Shown piece by piece: positions 44,231 to 54,798 of a DNA stretch of 64,000 nt. The DNA is from Clostridia bacterium (lineage in GTDB: Bacteria > Bacillota > Clostridia > UMGS1810). Position 1 is the first letter of the stretch; every line of letters begins with the position of its first letter. Under the pieces are notes generated by a model. That model ran no database searches and was not told the DNA's origin. It saw only the letters and a program-made list of their open reading frames with translations. The stretch is taken from contig JAGATB010000007.1 in the NCBI GenBank assembly GCA_017621495.1, positions 62,001-126,000 on the forward strand, in the 5' to 3' direction. The position numbers and the translations under genes were made by a program.

Positions 44231-45589
44231 TTATCTCAAAAATTCCTTTATATCCTTAATGCCAAGCTGTGTGGTTACAGCTATAATCGTATCTCCGGGC
44301 AATATGCAATCCTTACCTCTGGGTATGATAATCTTACCGTTGCGGTTAATACAAGCTATAATCACGTTATCCTTCAAGGGAATCTGCTCCAGGGTCATAT
44401 CCGTAATGGGTGAATCCTTCTTTATCCTGAATTCCAATGCCTCGGCTTTGCCGTCTAATATCATATGCATGGTTTCTATATCGTCATGGAGGCTGTTGTT
44501 TGCTGCGCGGACAAATCTGGCTATATACTCGGCAGTGATATTGTTTGGATTGATGATAGTATCAAGCCCCAGACCGCCTATGACGTTGTCATATGAAATC
44601 CTGTTAATCTTGGTTACCAGCTTGCCCTTTGTCTGGGTTTTGGCAAAGAGAGTGAGCATGATATTCTCTTCATCGATGCCGGTGAGTGCCACTACCGACT
44701 CATAGTGCTCCAGCCCCTCCTCAGCCAGAAGGTCTGTGTCTGTACCATCACCATTGATTATCGTAGCCTTGGGCAGGAGCTCGCTGAGCTCCTCGCAGCG
44801 CATCATATCCTGCTCTATAATCTTGACCTTAATACCCGCCTGTATCAATCTGGCTGCCAGGTAGTAGGCTGTGCCTCCGCCGCCTATGATAAGTGTATCT
44901 TTAACACGGTTGGTTTTAATGCCTATTTTTTTGAAAAAGTCGGAGGCGTTATGAGGTGTTGCCACTATGCTTACCAGGTCACCTGACTTTAATATAAAGT
45001 TACCGCCGGGTATAAACACCTTGTCTCCACGCTCTACACCGCACACCAGTATATCGCAATTAATGCGTTTTGCCATATCCGCTACCCGTATATCATCAAG
45101 AGGCGAACCCTCCTGAATACGAAATTTGAGTATCTCTACCCTGCCCTTGGCAAAGGTATCTATCTGTATAGCTGACGGGAATCTCAAAACCCTGGCAACT
45201 TCGGTAGCTGCAGCCTGCTCGGGATTAATAACCATAGCAAGACCCAGGTCATCCTTAAAGAGTCTCAGCTCTCTGCTGTATTCCGGCTTACGCACCCTGG
45301 CAATAGTCTTACAGTTACCTGCCTTTTTGGCAAGCAGACATGTGAGCAGATTTACTTCATCGGAGCCGGTTACCGCAATCAAAAGGTCTGCGGTCTCTAT
45401 ACCTGCCTCTTCAAGAATATCTATATTAGAGCCACTGCCGACTACACCCATTATATCGTACTCATTTACTATATATCTCAAATGCTCGGCAACGGTATCA
45501 ACTACAGTAACCTCATGCCCCTCCTCGGAGCTTAAGAGTTCTGCAAGCTTCTGTCCAATCTTGCCAAGACCTACAATTATCACTTTCAA
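44231..45589 (-). CDS. trkA: Trk system regulatory subunit TrkA
   Basis: This 452-residue cytosolic protein has two RCK units in tandem. The first NAD-binding motif is 'IVGLGKIGQKLAELL' at the N-terminus and the second is 'LIIGGGGTAYYLAARL' near residue 230; each is followed by a TrkA-C lobe. It gates the adjacent TrkH channel in response to NAD(H) or ATP/ADP. Order trkA-trkH with a 16-base gap indicates one transcript. Confidence 0.94.
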   Translation of the reverse strand: MKVIIVGLGKIGQKLAELLSSEEGHEVTVVDTVAEHLRYIVNEYDIMGVVGSGSNIDILEEAGIETADLLIAVTGSDEVNLLTCLLAKKAGNCKTIARVRKPEYSRELRLFKDDLGLAMVINPEQAAATEVARVLRFPSAIQIDTFAKGRVEILKFRIQEGSPLDDIRVADMAKRINCDILVCGVERGDKVFIPGGNFILKSGDLVSIVATPHNASDFFKKIGIKTNRVKDTLIIGGGGTAYYLAARLIQAGIKVKIIEQDMMRCEELSELLPKATIINGDGTDTDLLAEEGLEHYESVVALTGIDEENIMLTLFAKTQTKGKLVTKINRISYDNVIGGLGLDTIINPNNITAEYIARFVRAANNSLHDDIETMHMILDGKAEALEFRIKKDSPITDMTLEQIPLKDNVIIACINRNGKIIIPRGKDCILPGDTIIAVTTQLGIKDIKEFLR

Positions 45590-45696
45590 CTTATGTCACC
45601 CCAATAAATTATAAAACATTTCTTTAATAATGCCATTATACATCTACTTTACCATTTTTTCAAGACATATTTTAAATAATGTTAAAATAACAAACA

Positions 45697-45722
45697 AAAG
45701 CCTCCCCGGGCAGGGAGACTTA
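45697..45722 (-). terminator. Terminator after the 75-residue gene
   Basis: On the minus strand AAGTCTCCC and GGGAGGCTT (45721-45698) form a stem with one mismatch, followed by TTGTTTGTTATTTT. Confidence 0.65.
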
Positions 45723-45724
45723 AG

Positions 45725-45952
45725 TCATTCTTCTTCTTTTTTTATAGGCTTGGGCTGCTTATAGCTGTAGATATTTTCGTATGCCTCCATCACGTCATCC
45801 TCCGCAGGTGCTGTCTGCACCAGACCGGTGCACTCATTGGCAGATGCCGCATTGGCAAACAAATCATCGGGAAACAGCCTCATATCTCCCGTCTCCATAG
45901 TAGGTACGGGAAACTTCACAGTGCCATCTTTGTTTTTAGGGTTTTTATTCAT
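45725..45952 (-). CDS. Small hypothetical protein
   Basis: This 75-residue soluble, acidic protein has no family I recognise ('FPVPTMETGDMRLFPDDLF', then a short helix 'DDVMEAYENIYSY' and a Lys/Glu tail). The terminator directly after it supports a real gene. It lies after the chloride channel gene and could be co-transcribed with it. Confidence 0.6.
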   Translation of the reverse strand: MNKNPKNKDGTVKFPVPTMETGDMRLFPDDLFANAASANECTGLVQTAPAEDDVMEAYENIYSYKQPKPIKKEEE

Positions 45953-46006
45953 TTCATATCACCGATATTATTGTGATATAAAATTCAAAAAAATATTCTG
46001 TAAATT

Positions 46007-47263
46007 TTATTTTGCATTTATATCGATATAATGAGCATCCAGCTTGGAATAAACAATCTTCTGACTCTTATACAGACCATAATTTCCGCTCATCATATAG
46101 CTTACCGCACACACCGCTGCAAACACAGCTATGTAATCTGCTCCGAAAACCTCAAGAGCAAGCATGATTGAAGCAACGGGGCAGTTTACCACTCCGCAGA
46201 AAACCGCCGTAAATCCCACCGCAGCGCCAAATGACGGCTCAATGCCTATAAGGGAAGCTGCAGTGCAGCCAAATGTAGAGCCCACAAAAAATGCAGGTAC
46301 TATCTCACCACCCTTAAATCCGGCAGCTATGGTAATTGCAGTAAAAATCATCTTTAGTATGAAAGCTTCGGGACGAGCACTGCCGCTAAGCGCCGACTCA
46401 ATCACACTCATACCGGCACCGTTGTAATCTGTGTTTTGAACCAATACAGTAAGCAGAACCACTATCATACCGCCCATAAATGCACGAAGATACGCATTTG
46501 GTATATATCTTTTGCCCAGACGTTCGCAAGACTTCACAGACGCACAAAATGCTATACTCACCACAGCACAAGCTACAGAAAGCAGCATGAGTTTTAGTGC
46601 CAAATGCCACGATACATCCCCCATGACAATTGCACCAAACCGTACCGGCGGTATGCCAAACACCCCGGCTACAGCAAATGCCGTAAGAGAGGATATCACA
46701 CAAGGAAACAACGCCGCATAGTACATAATACCTACACATGTCACCTCCAGAGCAAATACAGCTGCCGTGAGAGGTGTACCGAAAAGTGCCGCAAATACAG
46801 CACTCATGCCGGACATCACTATAAGGTGCATATCTTCCTTATTTAGTTTGACTGTCTTGCCTATACGATATCCGATACTGCCTCCAAGCTGAAGTGCCGC
46901 ACCTTCGCGACCTGCCGAGCCTCCCAAAAGATGAGTGATAACCGCACCTATAAATATAAGCGGTGCCAGTATAAATGGGACCTTTTCTTCGGTTTGTACA
47001 GCTTCCAATATGCGATTGGTGTCAAGCCTGCCGTACCTTCTGCACAAGCAATACATGCCGGCTATGATAATCCCGCCCAAAGGCAGCAAATACACGAGCC
47101 ACGAATTATGGTCACGCAGTTCGGTGACATAGTCAATGCTTATATGAAACACACTGCCCACCAAACCACCTGCAAGCCCGACTACCGCAGCAAGCACTGT
47201 CCATTTGAGCAAAGCCTTCACATACAATGCTATTGAATTTATCTTTTGTCTGATTTCATTCAT
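46007..47263 (-). CDS. ClC-family chloride channel or H+/Cl- antiporter
   Basis: The start is taken at the ATG ending at 47263, one base beyond the antiporter's stop codon; an ATG seven codons upstream is possible. The roughly 418-residue membrane protein has the ClC motif 'GSAGREGAALQLGGSIG', whose Glu is the gating glutamate, and 'GGEIVPAFFVGSTFG'. No CBS domains follow. Without an assay, channel and exchanger cannot be separated. It is translationally close to the cation/proton antiporter, consistent with joint pH or volume control. Confidence 0.9.
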   Translation of the reverse strand: MNEIRQKINSIALYVKALLKWTVLAAVVGLAGGLVGSVFHISIDYVTELRDHNSWLVYLLPLGGIIIAGMYCLCRRYGRLDTNRILEAVQTEEKVPFILAPLIFIGAVITHLLGGSAGREGAALQLGGSIGYRIGKTVKLNKEDMHLIVMSGMSAVFAALFGTPLTAAVFALEVTCVGIMYYAALFPCVISSLTAFAVAGVFGIPPVRFGAIVMGDVSWHLALKLMLLSVACAVVSIAFCASVKSCERLGKRYIPNAYLRAFMGGMIVVLLTVLVQNTDYNGAGMSVIESALSGSARPEAFILKMIFTAITIAAGFKGGEIVPAFFVGSTFGCTAASLIGIEPSFGAAVGFTAVFCGVVNCPVASIMLALEVFGADYIAVFAAVCAVSYMMSGNYGLYKSQKIVYSKLDAHYIDINAK

Positions 47264-47264
47264 A

Positions 47265-48557
47265 TTATCTGTTTTTCGCCTCATCCAGTTTCACCTGACG
47301 ACGATTCTTAACTTCGTGGGGTATGGGTTTGATATCTCCCGCAGCGGTAAGTGCCATTCTGGTAAATACAGGTCCAAACAGCTCATAGATAAGTACCGCA
47401 AAAAGAGTGATATTTCTTATCAGGTTACCTGCCTCACCAAGCTGAGCGGAAGCGATGGTGCACATGCCCAGCGCCACACCTGCCTGTGGCAGAAGCGTAA
47501 TACCCAGATATTTACAAATCTCAGGTGAACAATTGGTAGCCTTGGCACTCCAGCAAGCGCCAAAATATTTACCCAAGGAGCGGAATACTATATAAACAAC
47601 ACCAATTCCTACTATCGCCCAATCTGCAAATACACCAAGCTCAAGTTCAGCACCGCTTATTACAAAAAACAACGCATAAAGCGGAGATGTCCATTTATCC
47701 GAACGCTCCATAAGGTCATGCGACAGAGGGCATATATTACAGAATATGGTGCCCAGCATCATGCACACCAGAAGCGAAGAGAAGCTTATGTGCACAGGTC
47801 CCACATGGAAGTCAAGCATAGCAAGAGACGCAGTGAGAAATACAAACGCTATGGTAAGATTAAGTCTGTTTGTATTGGAATTAAAGAGCTTCTCAAGCTG
47901 AGTAAGCACCCATCCCATAACAGCACCGAGAGTAAGCGAGCATACTATCTCCACTATAGGATTAACCAAAATAGAAACAACATCCATCTGACCGCTCATG
48001 ATTGTCTTAGCAATACCGAATGAAACCGCAAACACAACCAGGCCCACTGCATCATCGAGCGCAACTATAGGCAGAAGCAGACTTGTAAGGGGGCCTTTTG
48101 CCTTGTACTGACGCACTACCATGAGCGTTGCCGCAGGAGCAGTAGCAGTAGCTATGGCACCGAGTGTGATAGCCTGCGAGACCGAAAGCTTATCCGGAGC
48201 AATCATATGTACAACATACAACGCCAAATCCACAAACAGTGTGGCGATTAATGCTTGAAATACACCGATTACAAATGCCTGTTTACCGGTTTTTTTAAGG
48301 TCTTCCAGTCTGAATTCGCTTCCTATAGAAAATGCTATAAATCCAAGAGCCACCTCCGATACGAGACCCAGAGCCTCTACCGCATTCATACTCTCAAACC
48401 CCAGCCCCTCAATGCCCAATGCACCAAGGCAATACGGTCCTATAAGCACACCGGCTATAAGATATGCTGTTACCGAAGGAAGCTTAAGGGGCTTAAATAC
48501 CCTGGTCATAAGCAATCCTGCAAGCAGTGCGATTGATACCGATAACAATGTGTTCAT
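47265..48557 (-). CDS. CPA2-type cation:proton antiporter
   Basis: The ATG ending at 48557 is preferred to an upstream TTG. This roughly 430-residue membrane protein has about 12-13 helices, the N-terminal 'LPSVTAYLIAGVLIGP' signature of the Kef/CPA2 family and the ion-binding Asp pair in 'IVALDDAVGLVVF'. The unwound segment 'ATATAPAATLMVVRQY' is also typical. There is no C-terminal RCK domain, so control must be by a separate subunit or none. It likely exchanges Na+ or K+ for H+. Confidence 0.9.
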   Translation of the reverse strand: MNTLLSVSIALLAGLLMTRVFKPLKLPSVTAYLIAGVLIGPYCLGALGIEGLGFESMNAVEALGLVSEVALGFIAFSIGSEFRLEDLKKTGKQAFVIGVFQALIATLFVDLALYVVHMIAPDKLSVSQAITLGAIATATAPAATLMVVRQYKAKGPLTSLLLPIVALDDAVGLVVFAVSFGIAKTIMSGQMDVVSILVNPIVEIVCSLTLGAVMGWVLTQLEKLFNSNTNRLNLTIAFVFLTASLAMLDFHVGPVHISFSSLLVCMMLGTIFCNICPLSHDLMERSDKWTSPLYALFFVISGAELELGVFADWAIVGIGVVYIVFRSLGKYFGACWSAKATNCSPEICKYLGITLLPQAGVALGMCTIASAQLGEAGNLIRNITLFAVLIYELFGPVFTRMALTAAGDIKPIPHEVKNRRQVKLDEAKNR

Positions 48558-48866
48558 TATTAATTCATCTTCTTTCAAAAAAATATGTTGAAAAAATCCA
48601 ACCTATGAAGTATACCACATTTTCTCTTAAATTTCAATCTTTTTAGCAAATTTTTAAATAATATAAATTACAATGTAGTATATGCAAGTTACTTGATATG
48701 TCGCTTATATACTTTTTGATATAACTGAATAAGTCAAAAAAACAACCTCCTATAATTTAAAAAGGAAAAAATGCCCTTGAATTGTGGCTCATTGTCTAAA
48801 ACCATTAAATAAGCTTGCAATTTTTACAAAAAGCTTGACATTTTTACTCAACTTTACAATTTGGTA

Positions 48867-48895
48867 TTGTACTTATATCAATTTTGTTATATAAT
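48867..48895 (+). promoter_or_regulatory. Promoter of the pfl operon
   Basis: TTGTAC at 48867-48872, 17 bases, TATAAT at 48890-48895, about 42 bases ahead of the start. The rest of the gap from 48558 is AT-rich without an open frame or clear hairpin. Confidence 0.7.
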
Positions 48896-48936
48896 GACAG
48901 CATAATATAATAGTTATTATGGGAGGAATGGAGAAC

Positions 48937-51042
48937 ATGAATAACAATATTGAAGCCTGGGAAGGCTTTGAAAGCGGCATTTGGAAAAGGGAAATCAACG
49001 TAAGAAGTTTTATCAAACACAACTACACCCCCTATGATGGTGACTCAAGCTTTCTCGAATCCCCCACACAGGATACCCTTGATTTGTGGGAACAGGTAAT
49101 GGACCTTACCAAGAAAGAAAGAGAAGCCGGCGGTGTGCTGGACATGGATACCAAAATCATATCCACTATAACTTCACACGGTCCCGGATATCTGGATAAA
49201 GATAAAGAAAAGATAGTAGGCTTCCAGACAGACAAACCCTTCAAACGTGCACTTATGCCCTACGGCGGTATACGCATGGCGGAGAAAGCATGCAAGGATA
49301 ACGGCTACGAACTGGATCCCGAAGTAAAGGAATTTTTCACTACACACAGAAAGACTCACAACGCAGGTGTATTTGATGCTTATACACCCGAGATGAGAGC
49401 GTGCCGTTCCAGTCATATCATTACCGGTCTGCCGGATGCATACGGCAGAGGCAGAATAATCGGTGACTACAGAAGGGTTGCCCTCTATGGCGTTGATATG
49501 CTCATAGAAGACAAGACTGCTCAGAAAATCACTACACGTTCCGCAATGTACTCTGAAGTAATCCGTGACAGAGAAGAGCTCTCCGAACAGATTCGTGCAC
49601 TGGAAGATTTGAAGAAGATGGCTATGAGCTACGGCTACGATATATCCGGCCCTGCCAAAAACACTGCAGAAGCTATTCAGTGGCTGTATTTCGGTTATCT
49701 GGCAGCAGTTAAGGAGCAAAACGGTGCGGCAATGTCACTGGGCAGAACCTCTACTTTCCTTGATATTTACGCAGAGAGAGACCTCAAAAACGGTACATTT
49801 ACTGAAAAGCAAATACAAGAAATGGTAGACCACTTCATAATGAAGCTCCGTCTTATAAAGTTTGCTCGTACTCCCGAGTACAATGCACTCTTCTCCGGTG
49901 ACCCACAGTGGGTTACAGAATCCATAGGCGGTGTGGCAATAGACGGACGTCACCTGGTAACCAAGATGTCCTACAGATATCTGCACACTCTGGAAAACTT
50001 AGGTCCTGCTCCCGAGCCGAACCTTACCGTACTATGGTCTACCAGACTGCCGGACAACTTCAAGCGTTTCTGCGCTAAGCTCTCTATAGAGACATCATCT
50101 ATCCAGTATGAAAACGACGATATGATGAGATTTACTCACGGAGATGACTACGCTATCGCTTGCTGTGTATCTTCCATGAGAGTAGGACTGGAGATGCAGT
50201 TCTTCGGAGCGAGAGCAAACCTGGCAAAATGCTTGCTCTACGCAATAAACGGCGGTGTGGACGAAATCAGCGGAAAGCAGATTGCCCCCGAATATCGCCC
50301 CATCACATCGGAGTATCTTGACTACGACGAAGTTATGGCTAAATATGATGAAATGATGAAGTGGCTTGCAGGAGTATATGTAAACACTCTCAACATCATC
50401 CACTACATGCATGATAAATACTGCTATGAAAAAATTCAGATGGCTCTTCATGATAAGAAGGTAACACGCTGGTTTGCAACCGGTATAGCAGGTTTATCCG
50501 TTGTAGCCGATTCACTCTCGGCTATCAAGTATGCTAAGGTTAAGACCATCAGAAATGAAGCCGGCATAGTTGTGGACTACGAAGTAGAAGGCGACTTCCC
50601 CAAATACGGAAACGACGACGACCGCGTAGACAATATAGCATATGATATAGTTCACAGATTTATGGAGCACGTAAGAAAGAACCACACATACAGAAACAGT
50701 ATACCCACCACATCTATACTCACCATCACATCCAACGTGGTATACGGCAAAAACACAGGCTCCACACCGGACGGACGTAAGAAGGGCGAACCCTTTGCAC
50801 CCGGAGCTAACCCCATGCACAGAAGAGATACTCACGGTGCTGTTGCATCACTCTCTACTGTATCCAAGCTTCCCTTTAAGGATGCACAGGACGGTATTTC
50901 AAATACCTTCTCAATTATCCCCGGTGCTCTGGGCAAGGATGACCAAATCTTTGCAGGAGATATAGAAATAGACCTTGACTGCAGTAACGGAGCTTGCTCC
51001 ACACCCACACTCTTTGAAGGTCTGGACAATGATGAAGAATAA
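48937..51042 (+). CDS. pflB: Pyruvate formate-lyase catalytic subunit lacking its glycyl-radical domain
   Basis: The start is the ATG at 48937, with GGGAGG ten bases ahead; two upstream ATGs overlap that site. The 701-residue body matches PflB: '[17 protein letters not shown]' at the start, the active Cys-Cys pair in '[13 protein letters not shown]' (residues 409-410) and '[19 protein letters not shown]' near the end. It stops after '[12 protein letters not shown]' plus a 30-residue acidic tail, where other PFLs continue into the glycyl-radical loop. That domain is in the next gene. It converts pyruvate and CoA to acetyl-CoA and formate once the radical is in place. Confidence 0.93.
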   Translation: MNNNIEAWEGFESGIWKREINVRSFIKHNYTPYDGDSSFLESPTQDTLDLWEQVMDLTKKEREAGGVLDMDTKIISTITSHGPGYLDKDKEKIVGFQTDKPFKRALMPYGGIRMAEKACKDNGYELDPEVKEFFTTHRKTHNAGVFDAYTPEMRACRSSHIITGLPDAYGRGRIIGDYRRVALYGVDMLIEDKTAQKITTRSAMYSEVIRDREELSEQIRALEDLKKMAMSYGYDISGPAKNTAEAIQWLYFGYLAAVKEQNGAAMSLGRTSTFLDIYAERDLKNGTFTEKQIQEMVDHFIMKLRLIKFARTPEYNALFSGDPQWVTESIGGVAIDGRHLVTKMSYRYLHTLENLGPAPEPNLTVLWSTRLPDNFKRFCAKLSIETSSIQYENDDMMRFTHGDDYAIACCVSSMRVGLEMQFFGARANLAKCLLYAINGGVDEISGKQIAPEYRPITSEYLDYDEVMAKYDEMMKWLAGVYVNTLNIIHYMHDKYCYEKIQMALHDKKVTRWFATGIAGLSVVADSLSAIKYAKVKTIRNEAGIVVDYEVEGDFPKYGNDDDRVDNIAYDIVHRFMEHVRKNHTYRNSIPTTSILTITSNVVYGKNTGSTPDGRKKGEPFAPGANPMHRRDTHGAVASLSTVSKLPFKDAQDGISNTFSIIPGALGKDDQIFAGDIEIDLDCSNGACSTPTLFEGLDNDEE

Positions 51043-51063
51043 TTATTAAAGGAGGAAATCACA

Positions 51064-51306
51064 ATGGCAGCAACCAAAAACCAAGTAGACAACCTTGTAT
51101 CATTACTCGACGGCTATGTACAAAAAGGCGGACATCACCTCAACGTTAATGTGTTTTCAAGAGAAACACTTCTCGACGCTCAGGCTCACCCGGAAAGATA
51201 TCCTCAATTAACGGTAAGAGTCAGCGGATATGCTGTAAACTTCGTAAAGCTTACAAAGGAGCAGCAGGACGAGGTAATCTCCAGAACCTTCCACGATAAG
51301 ATATGA
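51064..51306 (+). CDS. Separate glycyl-radical domain of pyruvate formate-lyase
   Basis: This 80-residue protein aligns with the last part of full-length PflB: '[18 protein letters not shown]', '[20 protein letters not shown]' and '[15 protein letters not shown]'. Gly55 in RVSGYAV is the radical site. It has its own strong AAAGGAGG site 21 bases after the catalytic gene and overlaps the activase start by four bases. It resembles the autonomous cofactor GrcA/YfiD of E. coli, but here no intact PFL is nearby, so it is probably the obligate second subunit. Confidence 0.93.
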   Translation: MAATKNQVDNLVSLLDGYVQKGGHHLNVNVFSRETLLDAQAHPERYPQLTVRVSGYAVNFVKLTKEQQDEVISRTFHDKI

Positions 51307-52052
51307 TTTACGGACGTATACACTCCACCGAAAGCTTCGGTACCGTTGACGGACCGGGAATACGTTATGTAGTATTCCTTCAGGGATGCCCCATGCGCTG
51401 TTTGTACTGTCATAACCCGGATACCTGGGAGATTAACGCAGGCAGGCAGGTCACCGCAGATGAGATAATAGACGAATATCTTAAGAATCTCCCCTTCTAC
51501 CGCAGCGGCGGTATTACGGTAACAGGCGGCGAACCGCTTATGCAGACCGAGTTTGTAACGGAGCTTTTTAAGAAGGCAAAGCAACATGGCATACACACAT
51601 GTATAGACACATCGGGTGTCACTTACAACCCGACCAATACTGCCTATGCAGGGAAGCTTGATGAGCTTTTGAGCTATACAGACCTTGTGATGCTTGATAT
51701 TAAGCACATAGATTCTCAAAAGCACAAGGCTCTTACGGGTAAAGATAATGCAAATATATTAAGCTTCGCCCGGCATCTGGATGATAAGGGCATAGAAATA
51801 TGGATAAGACATATCATAGTAGAGGGCATCACAGATGACCCCCATGACCTTATAAAGCTCGGAGAGTTTATAGGCACACTCAGGCATTTAAGAGCACTTG
51901 ATGTACTGCCATATCATACAATGGGAGTACCCAAATATAAAGAGCTCGGCATCAGGTATCCACTGGAAGGCGTAAAGGCACTTCCGGCTCGTGACGCCGT
52001 AAAAGCTAAGGGACATATATTGGAAGGTATACGCAAAGTAAGAAAACATTAA
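51303..52052 (+). CDS. pflA: Pyruvate formate-lyase activating enzyme
   Basis: This 249-residue radical SAM activase places the radical on PFL. The motif is '[14 protein letters not shown]' (CxxxCxxC), preceded by '[18 protein letters not shown]'. Later motifs '[13 protein letters not shown]', 'IDTSGVTYN' and '[10 protein letters not shown]' are all in place. Its start overlaps the radical-domain gene by four bases, ensuring close stoichiometry. A terminator follows. Confidence 0.95.
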   Translation: MIYGRIHSTESFGTVDGPGIRYVVFLQGCPMRCLYCHNPDTWEINAGRQVTADEIIDEYLKNLPFYRSGGITVTGGEPLMQTEFVTELFKKAKQHGIHTCIDTSGVTYNPTNTAYAGKLDELLSYTDLVMLDIKHIDSQKHKALTGKDNANILSFARHLDDKGIEIWIRHIIVEGITDDPHDLIKLGEFIGTLRHLRALDVLPYHTMGVPKYKELGIRYPLEGVKALPARDAVKAKGHILEGIRKVRKH

Positions 52053-52060
52053 ATTTTTAA

Positions 52061-52090
52061 AGGGTTGGCAAATCATGCCAACCCTCTTTA
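52061..52090. terminator. Bidirectional terminator between pflA and the PBP gene
   Basis: AGGGTTGGCA (52061-52070) pairs perfectly with TGCCAACCCT (52076-52085) with T- and A-rich flanks. Confidence 0.88.
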
Positions 52091-52110
52091 ATTTAAAATT
52101 TTACTCCATA

Positions 52111-54630
52111 TTATTGATTTGAACTGCCGGAGTCACTGCCGCTTGCAGTTGGCGGGGGTGTATGGGTTGCAGGTGCGGAGCCTGTATCTGTACCGCTGTC
52201 TCCGGATGAGGCAGGTTCGTCTCCGTCGTTGTCTGATGATGTATCATCCTTTTTGTCCGGTGTTTCGGCTGATATTGACTTATAAGGTTTGGTGCCTATA
52301 TAGCTGTGATCGCTGGTGCATTTTATATCTGCAAAATTCACATTGGCATACTGTGTCACACGTGTGCACTCACTTGTGGGTGAATGACCTGTCCTGGAGC
52401 ACACGGTACGTTCCTCGATTGTCTTGGGGCAATCAAAGTGTTTTTCGGGTAGCTCCTCATGTATGTCACTCATTATATCCTCCCATATATTCATGGCAGG
52501 ATTACCGCTTGCAGAGATTACCTTGGGTATGTCATAGCCAAACCACACCGAAGCCACATAATACGGAGTGTATCCTATAAACCAACGGTCCTTGTTATCA
52601 TCGGTGGTTCCCGTCTTACCGCAGGTATCCATGCCGGATATCTGTGCTCCCGTACCGGTACCGGACTTAACTACACCTTTGAGCAAATCGCTCATAAGGT
52701 AGGCTGTTTCCTTGGCAAATGCCTGATTTTTCACGGGTTCTTTCTTCAATAGGATTTTTCCCTCTACGTCATAGACTTTGTTGTAGGAGTGGGGCTCTAT
52801 ATACTTACCGCCGTTTGCCAGTGCACTGTATGCACCGTTCATTTCCATAACGGTGACGCCGTCTGTAAGACCGCCCAATGCCAGTGCAGAGAGGTTTTTA
52901 TCAGAGAATGTTTTACCGTTGGCTGTCTTTGATGTTACCAGAGAATCCATATGCAGCTTATTCTTAAGATAATCAAAAGATTTGTCTACGGTTACTTCCT
53001 CAAGTACTCTTATGGCAGGTATGTTATACGACCAGTGGACTGCTGTGCTCACACTGACATATCCTCTGAATTTGCCTCCGGAGTTCTTTGGTCTCCAACC
53101 GTCTATATCCAGCGGAGAGTCATCCACACGAGTGGAGGCTGTTATCAATCCCAAATCCAGTGCCGGAGCATATACCGCTATAGGCTTGATGGAGGAACCG
53201 GGCTGACGTTTGGACTGGCTGGCTCTGTTTAAGCCGCGCGCTCTGTCTTTGGTACCTCTGCCGCCTACTACACCCTTAATCTCTCCGGTGTGGGGGTCAC
53301 TTACAATCATAGCTGCCTGGGGCTGAGTCTCCCCGGAGAATTTGGGGAAGTTGGACGAATCCTCAAAGTACTCCTCCATGGTCTCCTGGACGGCAGGGTC
53401 CACGGTAGCATATATCTTAAGACCGCCGTTGTATATCATATTGGCAGCGAAGGTCTCTGTATAGCCCTTATCCACAAGGTCATCCTGAATTTCTTCAAAA
53501 AGATTATCCAGGAAATAGGATTGAATTTTGGTGTTCTTTACCTTGCCCTCATGAATTTCTATCTTAGTATCCTTGGCTTCTTTATACTCCTGCTTATTTA
53601 TATATCCCAGCTCCAGCATCTTGTCCAGCACCAGGATTCTCTTCTTTTCATTAGCTTCCGGCTGAGTTATGGGGTCATACCTTGCAGGATACTGCGTAAT
53701 GCCTGCTATACATGCACACTCTGCCAATGTAAGCTCGGAGACTTCTTTGGAGAAATAAATATTAGAAGCTGCTTCTACACCATTTGCCCCCTGACTCAGG
53801 TATATGGTATTCATATACATTTCCAAAATCTGCTCTTTGCTGAGCTTGGTCTCCAGGACTATGGCTCTGAGCATTTCTCTTACCTTTCTGGAAGCCGCAT
53901 GCTCTTTGTCATTGGTTATGTTTTTGACAAGCTGCTGAGTTATAGTACTGCCTCCGTATGAAGAATCGCCCTTCATCACGTAGTTGAGCACGGCACCGCC
54001 GGTACGCTTGATGTCCACACCCATATGCTTAAAGAATCGCTGGTCTTCTATTGCCACGAAGGCATTAACCAGGTTATTTGGCATAGTATCAATGGACACC
54101 CATACTCGATTTTCAGAAGCATCAAACTGAGCATACTCCACTGCCTTGCCACTCTCATCGGTGTAGTACACCGTAGACGAGATATTAAGGTTCATAGAGC
54201 TAAGGTCATCTCCAAATGAAAAATCCATAATCGAAGCAACCCAGACAGCAAACCCTATCACACCGGCAATCAAGAGCAGCAGTAAAATCTTCAGTGCCAA
54301 AGATACCCATCTTAATGCAGGGTGCTTGTGACTTCTCCTTCTGCGGCGTTTGCGTGCTTTACCGGTGGCTGCACTCTGATGGGCTGAGCGTGGTTTGCTC
54401 TGTGATGGTGCAGATGAGCTTACGGGTCTTTCGCCGGTGGGTGCTGTACGTCTCGGCGACACTGCTCCTGTACTCTGCCCGGGCGAACGTCGTGTGCGAG
54501 AAGCACTGTTTCCGCCGGACTTAGTACCGGAAGGCTTCCTTTCCGCAGAATCTGACTTTTTTGTATGAGTTGAATTCTTTTTTTCAGACTGAGCCTTTTG
54601 ACGAGCTCGTACTTTGTCCAGACTATCCAT
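52111..54630 (-). CDS. Bifunctional penicillin-binding protein 1A
   Basis: The ATG ending at 54630 has GAGG eight bases ahead. The 839-residue class A PBP has a long basic, disordered cytosolic N-terminus (about 100 residues) and one membrane helix (about 107-129). The glycosyltransferase GT51 domain has 'AIEDQRFFKHMGVD' and 'GGSTITQQLVKN'. The transpeptidase has the active Ser in 'QPGSSIKPIA', 'SYN' and 'CGKTGTTDD'. The tail is Ser/Asp/Pro-rich. It polymerises and cross-links peptidoglycan. The basic N-tail may carry localisation or phosphorylation sites. Confidence 0.94.
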   Translation of the reverse strand: MDSLDKVRARQKAQSEKKNSTHTKKSDSAERKPSGTKSGGNSASRTRRSPGQSTGAVSPRRTAPTGERPVSSSAPSQSKPRSAHQSAATGKARKRRRRRSHKHPALRWVSLALKILLLLLIAGVIGFAVWVASIMDFSFGDDLSSMNLNISSTVYYTDESGKAVEYAQFDASENRVWVSIDTMPNNLVNAFVAIEDQRFFKHMGVDIKRTGGAVLNYVMKGDSSYGGSTITQQLVKNITNDKEHAASRKVREMLRAIVLETKLSKEQILEMYMNTIYLSQGANGVEAASNIYFSKEVSELTLAECACIAGITQYPARYDPITQPEANEKKRILVLDKMLELGYINKQEYKEAKDTKIEIHEGKVKNTKIQSYFLDNLFEEIQDDLVDKGYTETFAANMIYNGGLKIYATVDPAVQETMEEYFEDSSNFPKFSGETQPQAAMIVSDPHTGEIKGVVGGRGTKDRARGLNRASQSKRQPGSSIKPIAVYAPALDLGLITASTRVDDSPLDIDGWRPKNSGGKFRGYVSVSTAVHWSYNIPAIRVLEEVTVDKSFDYLKNKLHMDSLVTSKTANGKTFSDKNLSALALGGLTDGVTVMEMNGAYSALANGGKYIEPHSYNKVYDVEGKILLKKEPVKNQAFAKETAYLMSDLLKGVVKSGTGTGAQISGMDTCGKTGTTDDNKDRWFIGYTPYYVASVWFGYDIPKVISASGNPAMNIWEDIMSDIHEELPEKHFDCPKTIEERTVCSRTGHSPTSECTRVTQYANVNFADIKCTSDHSYIGTKPYKSISAETPDKKDDTSSDNDGDEPASSGDSGTDTGSAPATHTPPPTASGSDSGSSNQ

Positions 54631-54798
54631 AGTCAATTCCTCATTTCTGTACATTTATGTGATACAAATATAAAATCCTACTTATACATTATTAATTATA
54701 ACACATAAATAATAAATTCATGTTACAAATCATTTACGAATATTTTAAAATTTATGGGAAATTATAAAAAAAACACAAAAATAAGGAATTTGATAGAC

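Noticed and set aside
48937-51306. Frameshift or sequencing error splitting pflB
   Set aside because: The first gene has a distinct 30-residue end and the second has its own ribosome site, start and lead residues; no simple indel would fuse them.
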